Made by a program: the position numbers and the translations under genes | The notes under the pieces: model-generated | What the model was told of the DNA's origin: nothing | Databases searched by the model: none | What the model saw: only the letters and a program-made list of their open reading frames with translations | From: Cyanophora paradoxa | Lineage: Eukaryota > Glaucocystophyceae > Cyanophorales > Cyanophoraceae | Length of the DNA: 64,000 bases | Assembly (NCBI GenBank): GCA_004431415.1 | Contig: QPMI01000673.1 | Location: 29,510 to 93,509 of the forward strand | Direction: 5' to 3' | Shown here: in pieces, positions 23,281-32,962 of the stretch | How positions within the stretch are numbered: position 1 is the stretch's first letter | How the letters are laid out: each line of letters begins with the position of its first letter

Positions 23281-24568
23281 ATGGCTGCCGCAGTATGCCT
23301 CGCAAACGGGAGCCGCATGCCGGTGCTCGGACGTGCGCAATGCCCCAGCGTATTGAGTTATGGAGTAGCTAAGCGGTCGGCGGCCGGCAGTGGGCACCTG
23401 GCAGGTGAAAGGCGTTGCCTGCAAGAACGCGGTCCTCTGGGCGCTGCGAGAAGGGTGCAGGCACATTGACACTGCAGCGATATACCAGAACGAGGCCGAG
23501 GTCGCGCAGGCCATCGCGGAGAGTGGCGTGCCTAGGGAGGACGTGTACATAACCACCAAACTCTCGCCGTACGATCAGGGATACGAGGAGGCGAAGAAGG
23601 CGCTCGCCACCTCCTTGCAAAACCTGCGGACGTCATACGTCGACCTCTACCTCATGCACTGGCCCGGAAAGTCCCGCATCCCTCCGTGCGCCGTCGTCCA
23701 CGCGCGCGCAGCGGCTAGCGCGCGCTAGCTCTAGCGCTGCGCCAGGTGAGCGGCGCACCGCAGGACCTCGGAGGAGAATCGGGTGAAGCGGGAGGCAAGC
23801 TGGCGGGCCATGGAGGAGGCGTACGAGGCCGGGTTATGCCGGGCCATCGGCGTGGTGCGAATGCATGCGACGCAGTGGCGCTGGCTGCGCTGGCCGCCCG
23901 GGCCCGCCGACCGGTCCCTCCCGATCGCAGTCGAACTTCACGGTGTCGCATATGCAGGAGCTCCTCGCAACGTGCCGCGTGCCGCCTTCCGTCAACCAGG
24001 CACGCAGTCCGGATCCAGCTGCAGCTCGTTTGCGAGGGCGCGGGGGCTGGGGCGGGGCGCAGGTTGAGCTGCACCCGGCGCTGCAGCAGCGGGAGCTGGT
24101 GCAGTGGTGCCGGGAGCGCGGCGTGCAGATCGAGGCGTACAGCCCCCTCGGCGTGGGCCACGTGCGAAGCGACCCCGCCCCGCTCCGGCGCCGCGCGCGC
24201 GCTCCGGCTTAGGACCGGGGACACGGCGCGACAGCTGCTGAAGGAGGCGGCCGTGCTGAGCGTCGCGGGGCGCCGAGGGGCCAGCCCGGCTCAGGTCCTC
24301 ATACGCTGGGGCCTGCAGAAGGGCTACGGTGCGCTCGGGGCCCTGGCATCGGTCCGCGCTCGGGGCGCGCCTCCCTCGTGACCGGGGCGGCCGCGGGGCG
24401 CATGCGTATGCAGTGGTGATCCCGAGGAGCGCGCGGGAGGAGGGCGTGCGGGAGAACTGGGCGTCCCTCTCGGTGCAGCTGACCGCCGAGGACGTGCGCG
24501 AGATGGACGGCATCGAGGAGGCGCGCGGCACCCGCCGCTTCTGCTGGGACCCCTCCGGCGTCCGATAG
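23281..24568 (+). CDS. Aldo-keto reductase family protein
   Basis: Aldo-keto reductases are NADPH-dependent (alpha/beta)8-barrel enzymes reducing carbonyls. The ATG at 23281 gives AAAVCLANGSRMPVLG, and the next exon LGTWQVKGVACKNAVLWAL. The catalytic tetrad is visible: Asp and Tyr in DTAAIYQNE, Lys in ITTKLSPYD and His in DLYLMHWPGKS. Later exons encode MEEAYEAGLCRAIGVSNF, HMQELLATC, VELHPALQQRELVQWC, GVQIEAYSPLG, SPAQVLIRWGLQKG and the cofactor-binding AVVIPRSAREEGVRENW. It ends FCWDPSGVR at the TAG at 24566-24568. The class resembles small-molecule reductases of the AKR3-5 type. Its substrate is not predictable. Confidence 0.88.
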
Positions 24569-24622
24569 CGCAGGCAACTGCCTCAGACGAAATTCAAAGA
24601 AGAAAGCTGGGAAACGGAAATC

Positions 24623-25543
24623 CTATGCGGAGCGCGACAGAGTTCCTGAGTCTAGATCTAGGGAGTGCGGGTGAGATTGGTGCGGAGGGGATTCGGGGGT
24701 GGAGCCCGAGGCTGAAGGGGAGTCCTGCCCTGCATCTAGACTGGCTATTCCTGCGGAGACTACGGCGCAGCTGGAGGAGGCTCCGCTTTCTTGGCCAGCC
24801 GGCGGTGCCTCCGTCTCGGGCAGCCCAGCTCCGCTCGCTGCTGCTGCTTCTGCGGCGGCAGCCGCCTCCCGAACTGCTCTAAGCTGAGCTGCGGCCGCTG
24901 CGCGCTCCGGCAGCTGGCGGCGGATCTCAACGTATATGTCTTCCGGCGGCCTGCCGGACAAGGAGCGCGCCAACTTGCCCTTCTTCTCCGCGTCGGCGAT
25001 GCACCGCTCCTCCGGGCACAGGTACGCCGAGCGCCCGAACATTCCCTTGCGCAACCCGACGGTGTACGTTGATCCCGATCCAGGGACCACGTGCCGCACG
25101 ACCCGAAAGAGCTCCGCTTGTGGCGTGTACTCGCGGCAGGAGACGCACAGTCGCCAGTGCATGCCCTTGGGCCGCATGCTCCGCCCTGTCACGCGAGGCT
25201 TGCGGACAAGCCGTTGCTGCTGCGACGGTTGAGGTGGGGCAGGGGCCTGGCTGGGCGCTGACTGGGCACCGCCACGGCCCGCTGATTGTGATCGAGGGTT
25301 GCGCTGGCCGCGGGACTGGGCGGTCGCGACGAAGCTACGCGGCTGAAAGCTCCACTGCACCTTCTGCGGCCCGTGGCCGCGCACGGAAGCGCCCCTGAAG
25401 AGCGAAGATTGGAGCGCTGGGTTGTGGGGGGCGGCGGTCTGCCAATCCAAGCTCGATCTGAAGTTCGCCGGCCGCATGCTGCCCGTGAGCGGCGGGCCCG
25501 CTGCGGGCAGCCAAAGCGCGAAGGGCAACTGCGGCTGTGTCAT
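24623..25543 (-). CDS. YlxR (DUF448) family protein, probably organelle-targeted
   Basis: YlxR proteins are small bacterial RNA-binding proteins usually encoded beside nusA and infB. Here a single exon of about 306 codons starts at the ATG at 25543. A Ser/Pro/Arg-rich leader of about 120 residues fits organelle targeting. The YlxR core then follows: RLCVSCREYTPQAELFRVVR, YTVGLRKGMFGRSAYLCPEE and KKGKLARSLSGRPPEDIYVE. The C-terminal third is alanine-, serine- and proline-rich low-complexity sequence. The core keeps the CxxC and the GRSAYLCP motif of the family. A role in plastid or mitochondrial translation or ribosome assembly is inference. The frame remains open upstream of 25543 but without an ATG. 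Confidence 0.85.
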   Translation of the reverse strand: MTQPQLPFALWLPAAGPPLTGSMRPANFRSSLDWQTAAPHNPALQSSLFRGASVRGHGPQKVQWSFQPRSFVATAQSRGQRNPRSQSAGRGGAQSAPSQAPAPPQPSQQQRLVRKPRVTGRSMRPKGMHWRLCVSCREYTPQAELFRVVRHVVPGSGSTYTVGLRKGMFGRSAYLCPEERCIADAEKKGKLARSLSGRPPEDIYVEIRRQLPERAAAAAQLRAVREAAAAAEAAAASGAGLPETEAPPAGQESGASSSCAVVSAGIASLDAGQDSPSASGSTPESPPHQSHPHSLDLDSGTLSRSA

Positions 25544-25845
25544 GTTACTGGAGTTCGATATGGTGCTGGAATGATGAATATAAGAGCGCTGTTGTGAGCG
25601 GTGCTGATACAAAGCGCGAAGGAGGACTGCCACACCCGGCCGTCGACGAGGACGCGCTTCTTGCAAAGGAGGAAGCCGAATACGAGACCAAGGTCAGCCG
25701 GTGCGGGGTACGCTAGCAAGCAAACGATCGAAAGGCGACTTGGGCTCCCCCCGGCACGATCGCGTGTTATTGTAGTGCCACATAGCAGGGCGAAAGTGCG
25801 GCGGCCGCGATGGCTATGCTGCGCTTCCCGCCGTGCGTGCCGCAG
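25544..25845. other. Spacer carrying a duplicated exon fragment
   Basis: The region upstream of the YlxR start contains the first copy of a perfect 59-bp direct repeat (25,640-25,698). Its second copy overlaps a predicted exon of the following gene. No complete gene is seen. Confidence 0.5.
25640..25698 (+). repeat. 59-bp direct repeat, copy 1
   Basis: It is identical to 25,889-25,947. The repeat encodes VDEDALLAKEEAEYETK followed by the splice-donor-like GTCAGC, so it is a duplicated exon end including its donor. Confidence 0.9.
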
Positions 25846-26187
25846 CTTCGTCCGTCGCTGATCCAGCACACGGGTTTCAACCCGGCACCCGTCGACGAGG
25901 ACGCGCTTCTTGCAAAGGAGGAAGCCGAATACGAGACCAAGGTCAGCACGCCGCCCGCCGTTGCCGCCGCGCGCACCCAATAGGCGGCAGATGGCAGCCG
26001 TACGGGACTTCCAGGCGCCTAAGCCCATCGGGATGCTGAGTGAGGCGCGGCACGAAGACGAGGAGGCTGAGGGGGAGGTGAGGAACCCGCAGCGCGCGCC
26101 CGCGCGCCTTGCTGAGTTGCCGTCTCCCGCAAACAGGAGGAGGCTGAAGAGGAAGTCGAGGAAGACGATGAAATGGACGCGACTTGA
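25846..26187 (+). CDS. Small acidic protein of unknown function (5' end not resolved)
   Basis: Three exons read well together. The first is 25,846-25,941 (LRPSLIQHTGFNPAPVDE then DALLAKEEAEYETK). The second is 25,991-26,077, which begins MAAVRDFQAPKPIGMLSE. The third is 26,137-26,187 (EEAEEEVEEDDEMDAT) and ends at the TGA at 26185-26187. Acceptors are CGCAG, GGCAG and AACAG, and donors are GT. The second exon starts with ATG, so it could also be the first coding exon. The acidic C-terminus is typical of nuclear proteins but is not diagnostic, and I do not recognise the family. Confidence 0.4.
25889..25947 (+). repeat. 59-bp direct repeat, copy 2
   Basis: It is a perfect copy of 25,640-25,698. 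It includes the last 53 bases of a predicted exon and its GT donor. Confidence 0.9.
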
Positions 26188-26447
26188 GAGCATCTATTTC
26201 AACGGACAACTTCAAGTGTCCTGTGCAGTTTTTGAAAGCTGCGCGGCGAAGCAGTCCGCCACAGCGGCGGTACACCGGAGCTCTCGGCAATCGGGCGCGG
26301 CATGGCTCGAGGCAGCCACCGCCGCCACTATCGGAGCTGCCTCGCAATTAAATGTCGTGGATCATGATCTCCGCTTATGCATGTCATCTTTATGCGCATC
26401 GATAACACGTGAATCGTAATCGGGGCTGCAGTGGGCGGCTGGAGGGG

Positions 26448-28322
26448 TCAAGGCGCGGGGGGGTCCCTGGGGGCGGTGCTTTCGAGGAGGTCGGCGACGA
26501 GGGCCTCCACGCGGGGGACGATCTCGCTGAACGGCGGCCGCAGCACCGGCGACTCTGCGGCCGGCTTGCCTCCGCCCGAGGCCAGCACGCGCCCGGCCGG
26601 CCGGGCGGGGGCGCACCGGCCCAGCACTGCTCAATGAGGGGGATGAACTGGGGGTACGGACACACTTCGGCGTTGAGCGTGGGCCTGGGCGGGGCGAGCG
26701 AGTGGGCATGGGCGGGGCGGGGTTGCGGTGGCGGGGCGGGGACCGGAGGCCGGTGCGGGCGACGCGGGCGCCGAGGACGGCGGGGGCGAGGCCGAACTCC
26801 TCGTAGGGGAGCTGCCGCGTGAGCAGCTCGTAGAGCATCAGCCCGTAGCTGTACACGTCCACCTGCGCCCGCGCACCCTGAGGTCCCCGTCCCCGGCGGG
26901 GCGGGGCGGGGCGGGCCTTCTCGTCGGCCTTCTCCTCGCGCATGACCTCGGGGGCGATGTGCTGGTAGGTGCCGCAGGGCGTGAAGACCCGCCGCCCCTC
27001 CAGCTCGATCGTGAACCCGAAGTCCGCTGCCCCCGCCCCTCGGCGCCCCGCCCCCGCCGCGGCCCTGCCGGGGGCGCCGCACCGAGCTTGGGGGTCCAGT
27101 CCTCGGTCAGCATCACTGCGGAGGCCCCGGGGCCTCAGGGCGCCGGGCCGGGCGGGGGTGCGGGGCGGGTGAGGGGCCGGGGCGCACCGTTGTCGCACTT
27201 GAGGTCGCGGTGGAGGACGGGGGGCGAGCGGGCGTGCATCGCGGCGACGGCGCGGGCGACGCCGAGGGCCACGCGGGCCACCAGCCACGGCTCCAGCACG
27301 AACTTCCCGTCGTCCAGGTACTTCTTCAGGCTCCCCTGCATGGCCATGCGCGCCCCCGCCCCTCAGCCCCGCCCCGCCTGCCCGCCCCGCGCGGGCCCCG
27401 CGGCTGCCGAGGGGCTGCACTGGGCCCGCGCACCCGGCTGCATAGCTCCATGAGGAGGAAGAGCTTCGGTTCCTTCACGTTGCCACCGTAACACCGCACC
27501 ACTGCCCGGCGTCAGGCGCGCGGCGCGGCGGGCGCGGGCGAGGGGAGCTCCCGATGCACCGTTGGGGTGGCGTATCGAGCTGGCGGAGGCGGGGGGGACG
27601 CGTCAGGGACTTAGAGAGCGCACGTGGTCAAGGCAGAAGCGTGGTGGACCTCATGATGCGAACCTGCGGGCCGTCGGGTCAGGGCGGGGATGGAGCGCTA
27701 GCGTGGCGAAGGCAGCGGTGCGGGGGCGGGGGGCGGGGGCGCACCTCCCGCTCGAAGTCGGTGATGTCCTTCGGAGACTCGATGTCCGCCATCCGCACCA
27801 CCTTCACGGCCACCTCGTGGCCCCGCCACGTCGCCCTGAAGACCTGCGCCCGGGCCCCGCTACTCGCCCGCCGGCCAGCGCGCGCGCACGCGAGCCGCGG
27901 AGGCCGGCGACGCACGTCCGCGAAGGACCCGTAACCGAACCGCCTGCGCTCTGTCCGCTTGACCTCGTCAAACGGTACATCGAAGACCGGCCCCATCTCG
28001 TCCAGGCTCGAGCTCGCTGCGCGCGGCGTCTGCGGTCGTCTACAGCAGCGACCGAACGTGGCAGTTTCTCACTTGCTGGCGGCGGCGCTGGGGCCTCCTG
28101 TGCCGGCTGGGCCGACTCAGACGCCCGCGAAACGACCGCTGGCGCGGCGGCCTTCGTTGACGAACTCGAGTTCTCGTCGTGCCTTCCGTGCAGCGTCAAT
28201 TCGCTCATGCGCGCTTCCAGCTCCCGCGGCGCAGCAGCCGCGTTCTGAAGCAGCATGGCCGCGGCGTTCCGCGCGGCGGCGGATCGCGCTTCCCCCCCGG
28301 ACATAAGCGTGCTTTTGCTCAT
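26448..28322 (-). CDS. TKL-type protein kinase
   Basis: This is a serine/threonine (tyrosine-kinase-like) kinase split into about eight exons. The ATG at 28322 begins an alanine-rich regulatory leader. Exon 2 reads SSSLDEMGPVFDVPFDEVKR, and the glycine loop is FGYGSFADV. Subdomain II has HEVAVKVVRMAD with the ATP lysine. Subdomains VI-VII are complete: PVLHRDLKCDN and DFGFTIELEGRRVFTPCGTY. The activation segment leads to HIAPEVMREEK and VDVYSYGLMLYELLTRQLPY. The C-lobe ends with LRPPFSEIVPRVEALVADLL and the TGA at 26448-26450. The intron after EEKADEK is a clear GC-AG case whose ends are complementary. All catalytic residues are present, so it should be active. Its targets are unknown. Confidence 0.85.
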
Positions 28323-28654
28323 GAGAGCCAGAGCTGTGCTAAACGAGGCGGTGCCAGCGAGGGGCCAACTGCCGCTAAGCGGCGGTATCCCCCTCGCGAG
28401 CACGGTCCTGCACGGAGCTCAGGCGGCGCAAGCCGCGGCCCGCAGGCTGGCGTCTACAGCTGGCGCGTGTGCGGATCATCGCTTTGTCTGCCGAGAGTGT
28501 CCACAGTGTCCACATTTTGAAAATATGGTGTGCGACGAAGGCAAGCCGACCGCAGCCGCGGCCGAGCAAAACAAACGAAATCTACTGGAGCTATGGGCAA
28601 CGGTGAGGTTTCTGTGCTTTGGGGCCGCCGCAACGACCCTCTGCCAGGCCCGCG
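28323..28654. promoter_or_regulatory. Divergent spacer between kinase and coiled-coil genes
   Basis: This is a 332-bp gap between two outward-facing start codons. It must hold both promoters. A short minus-strand frame here is not supported by any recognisable motif. Confidence 0.35.
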
Positions 28655-31600
28655 ATGACCTCCGCAAACGAGGCCAGCGCTGCGGCCGCAGCTGTGGCCG
28701 GCATAGTTATTCGCCGCCTTCGTCACGATCTGACCGAGCGCTCGCAGCAACAAATCGACAACAGGAAATACACGAGTTACCTAGCTTGGTTCGCGCCCAA
28801 CCCCCGCCGCCTAGATCAGTGCGATCTGAACAGCACAATACGCTTTGCAGTCTCGCGTCATCTAGACCGCGTTCCTAGTCCGTTCCCCCGGCGTCTGATT
28901 CGCGGTTGCAGGGAGGCGGATCGGGAGCGCGTGATGGACGTCTATCTCGCGCAGGCCAAGACCATGGCCGACGTTGTCTACCTTCGCGAGTTCCTAAGGT
29001 CGCCCCAGCACCGGTGACGTGGCGCGTCGCAGCTCACTTCGGTCGCATAGGAATGCGGGAAAGGCGGTCGCCCAGCACCTGACGCGGATCCACGAGCAGC
29101 GCGTCCAGGATCTCGAAACTCAAGTCGGTGCGGTCTTCGCGCGACCGCATCTGCGCCGTCCAGCTCACATCCGCCGCGCTCAGAGATGCTCAACATGACT
29201 AACCACGTGAATTACTTTCCTTCCGGAGAAAAGCTTTTCGCGAAGCTTACCCTCTGCCAGACCTTTGCTGAGGAGCGACGATTCCTTCTGAACGCTCAAG
29301 ATGGGCTAAAGTCGAAGTTCGGTGCGCGTACTCCTCTCTGGTTTCTTTTTGCTTTCTTTTTATGAGGCTCGCAGCTGCGGACAAGGCGGACCTTGTAAAC
29401 AGGCTGTGCGTGGCGAGCAGAGAGCGTCCCGGGGGCGAGCGGGGGCGGCTCACGCGAGGGGCGCAGGGAGACGGCGACGGCGCACGTGATGGAGCAGCGG
29501 CGGCTGCTCGAGGCCGTCGCTGCCCGCAACTCGAGCGTCCACCTCCCCGCGCTGCCCCCCGAGCTCGAGGTCGCCTCTCGCCCCCCCCCCTCCCCTCCCT
29601 GGGCGCGCGCGAGGCGGGTTGGCTCACGGCGTGATGTGCAGGGCCTGAAGCGGGAGCAGGAGGCGCCGACGGGGGGGAGCGGGCGGCTGCGGGCGGGGAA
29701 CGCGTCGCCGACGAGCCTGGAGGTGGAGGCGGTGATGTCGATGCCGCGCTCGAGCAGCCGGGGCGCCGTCATCGGGCGCGTCTCGGAGGAGGGGGAGATC
29801 CGGGAGCTGCGCGTCGCCCTCAAGGCGAGCGAGGCGGAGAAGCGGCAGCTGCAGGAGCGCTTCGACCGCGACGTCGGCATGCTCCGCGCCGCCATCGAGC
29901 AGGTCGAGTCCGAGCGCGCCGCCATGGCGATGCGCGCCGAGGACCTCGACCAGCGCCGCGGTCCGCCCCGCCCCGCCCCGGCCCCCGGCCCCCCGAGGCC
30001 GACGCCCCGCGCAGCGCGTGCCGAGCACGAGGCCCTGCGGCTCAAGGCGGAGATGGAGAAGGCGGGGGCGGGCGGGGCGGGCGGCGGCTCGGCGTGGAGC
30101 TTCCTGGGCGCGGCGCGGTCGCCGTCGCCGTCGCCGGCGGCGGGAGCGTCCGGTGCGGAGGAGCTGCGGGCGATGCGGCAGCGGGTGGCGGAGGCGCGGC
30201 GGGAGGTGCAGACGCTGGAAGAGATGGCGCACACGCTGAGCGGCGAGCTCGAGCGGCTCGTCTCGGAGCGCGCCGACGCCGCCCTCGCGGTCGCAGCCAT
30301 GCGCCGCGACGCGGCCGCCCTCGCCTACGCCATCGGCGAGCACGCCGCCGAGGACGAGCGGCTCCGGGCGGAGCTGCAGACGGCGCGGGCGGAGCGGGAG
30401 GAGCTGGCGCGGCGGGCGGAGCTGCTCACGGGCCAGGCGGAGGCGGCGCTGCAGGCGGCCATGTCGCAGGCCGGCGAGCTCGGGGAGCGGGCGGCGCACC
30501 TCGCGAGCGGCTCCGCGCGGCGCGGCAAGCGGGAGGCGGAGCTGATGAAGCAGGTGGGGCAGCTGCGGGAGGAGCTCGAGCACGCGCGGGGGGCGCAGGC
30601 GGGGGCGGAGCGGAAGCTGGCGGCGATGGTGCACGCGCACGGGGAGGTGGAGGCGAGCGAGCGGGCGGCGCGGGAGGTGCAGTGGCGGCTCGAGGAGGAG
30701 GGCCGCGAGCTCAACCGGCACCTCCTCGCCGTGAACAAGGAGGCCGAGGTCCTCAAGGAGGCCCTCCGCAGCGCCGAGCTCGCCCGCGACGCCGCCGACG
30801 CCGAGCGCGCCGCCCTCCGCGCCCAGCTCCGCGCCGCCGGCATCGCCCCCGCCGCCGCCGCCGCCGCCCGAGCGCCGCCCCGTGCGCGGAGGAGGAGGTC
30901 CCCGTGGCGCACGCCTCGCCCGACGGCCCGCGCCGCTTCGTGCGCGCCGTGCGGCCCTCCGCCGGCCGATCCCCGACGGGGGCCGCCCCAGCGCCGACGG
31001 GAGCGCCCGCTCCGCGGGCCGAAGCGACAGCGGGACCCCGAGCTGGAGAGTCCCCGCGGGGGGCGCGGGGCGGCCGCCCTCGAGAGCCCCGCGCGCCGCA
31101 CGCCGCCCCGCCTGCCCCGCCCCGCCCCGCAGGCCGACGCCGCCCCGGCGGCCGCCCCGGCGCTGGCGGCGGCGCCAACAGTGGACGAGGCGGTGGTCGC
31201 CTGTCTGAGGGAGCGCGCGGAGGCGGCCGAGGGACGGCTGCGGGGGCAGAGGCGGCGGCGGCGGGGCGGCGGAGCAGCGGGCGGCGCTGGAGGCGGAGCT
31301 GGCGCGGCTGCGGGAGGAGCTCGAGCGGATGCGCGCCGAGGCAGCGCTCGCCGCGGAGGCGGCCGCGGCGGCCGCGGAGGCGGCCGCGGCGCTCCCGGAG
31401 GCGGAGCTGGAAGCGGCGGCGGCAGCGGAGGCGGCGGCGGAGGCGGAGGGGGGGGCGCGGGGCGGGCCGGTGTCGCCGGCGCTGGAGGCGGCGCTGCCGA
31501 CGGGCCCGGAGCAGGAGCTGAGCCTGGAGGTGGCGCAGCTGAAGGACCGGGTGGCGGAGCTGCTCGAGGACCGGGACGGGTACATGCGCGAGATCGAGAG

Positions 31601-32669
31601 CCTCGAGGACGGCCTCGTCGACCGGGACCTGGTCCGCACCCCGCGCCGCCCCCGCCGGGGCCGGCCCGAGGCGCCGCCCCCGCAGAAGCTCGCGGAGATC
31701 CAGGCGATGTCCGACGCGACCATCAACGGCCTCAACGCCCAGGCGCCGCCGGCCCCGCCTGAGCCCCGCGCCCCGTCGCTGAGGCGCCCCCGCAGGTCGC
31801 GGTGCTCAAGGCGCGGGTCGCCCAGCTCGAGGCCGTCCTGCCCGCCAGCGCCCGCAGCGGGCCGCCGGAGGACCCGCGGAGCCCCTCGCAGAGCCGAACG
31901 CCGGCGCGCAAGGCCGCCGGCGCCGCGAGGCCGCCGGCCGGCCCCGGCGACGCGAAGCCGACGCGGACGTCCCTCACGGGGCGCACTCCGGTCGTCGGGG
32001 CCTCCGCGCCAGCGGGCCGGCCCCTGGTCGACCCCCACGGGGGCCGCCGCCCGCGCCGCCCGCGGCCCCTCGCCGCCTCGGCGACGGGCTCGCTGGCGGT
32101 GGAGAACGGGGCGGGGCCGGGGCCGGGCCGGCGCGGATGAGCCCGTCGCGGGAGGCGCGCTTCGCCGGCAAGGCGCGCTACGCCGAGCCCGAGGGCTCCT
32201 CCCGGGCGGGAGCCCCGCGCGGGGCCGCAGCCCGCGCCCCGCGCCCCTCTCCTCCGACTCCCTCGACGCCCTGTGCGCCCCACAGGGCCCCCGGCCGCCC
32301 CGCCCGCCGCCTCACCGCCCCGCGCAGGCTCGACATCGTCCACGGCGGCTCCTCCTCCGAGATGCCCCTCGGTGCGCCCGCCGCCCTCTCCCCCGCCCCG
32401 CCGGCGGCGAGCGGGGGCCGGCAGGGGAGCCGGTGCGGTGCGAGAGCCCGACGCTGCCGGCGCGGGAGGAGGCGGAGGCGTGCTCGCCAGCGCTGCAGGG
32501 CGCCCTCGCCCCGCCCCTCTCCGCCTCCGCCTCCGCCCTCGACGCCTCGCCCCTCGCCTCCCCCTCCAGGGCGCCCCTCTCGTACCCCGCCAGCCCCATC
32601 CTCTCCGAAGAGCAGCGCGCCGCCGCCCCCCCGACCCGCCTCCGCCTCCCCGCTTCCCGCAGGCTCTGA
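28655..32669 (+). CDS. Large coiled-coil protein of unknown function
   Basis: The ATG at 28655 starts MTSANEASAAAAAVAG and leads to a helical segment, IRRLRHDLTERSQQQIDNRK. Following exons read READRERVMDVYLAQAK, MTNHVNYFPSGEKLFAK and QTFAEERRFLLNAQ. From about 29,480 long heptad-rich segments dominate (EEGEIRELRVALKASEAEK; EVQTLEEMAHTLSGELERL; AELMKQVGQLREELEHAR; ELSLEVAQLKDRVAELLEDR). They end at a Ser/Pro/Arg-rich tail, with a probable stop at 32667-32669. Coiled-coil content of this extent suggests a scaffold for cytoskeleton, basal body or Golgi, but no signature allows a name. The boundaries of the C-terminal exons are uncertain because low-complexity GC-rich frames are open everywhere. 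Confidence 0.6.
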
Positions 32670-32962
32670 TCCCGGCCCCAGGCCCCTATTTCGTTCTTCC
32701 ATTTCAACCCCAGAAGCTTCCCATCACATGCGTGCATTCTTTGAACCATTTATGGGACTGATGATTATTCGTGTATTGTTTTTTGATCAACAGATTAAAC
32801 AGCTCCGAGGCTCCACAAGACAAACAGGGCCTGCGCGTCTTCGCAGTGCTATGGTTATCATGTTCGATAGGACATTCTGGGATCAGAGTGGGGGGCAGGC
32901 TCGGAAGAAGGGATGGGGCGGGGGTGCTGTGGCCCTCGTGTGGGGTGCTGTGGGGGCGGGGG

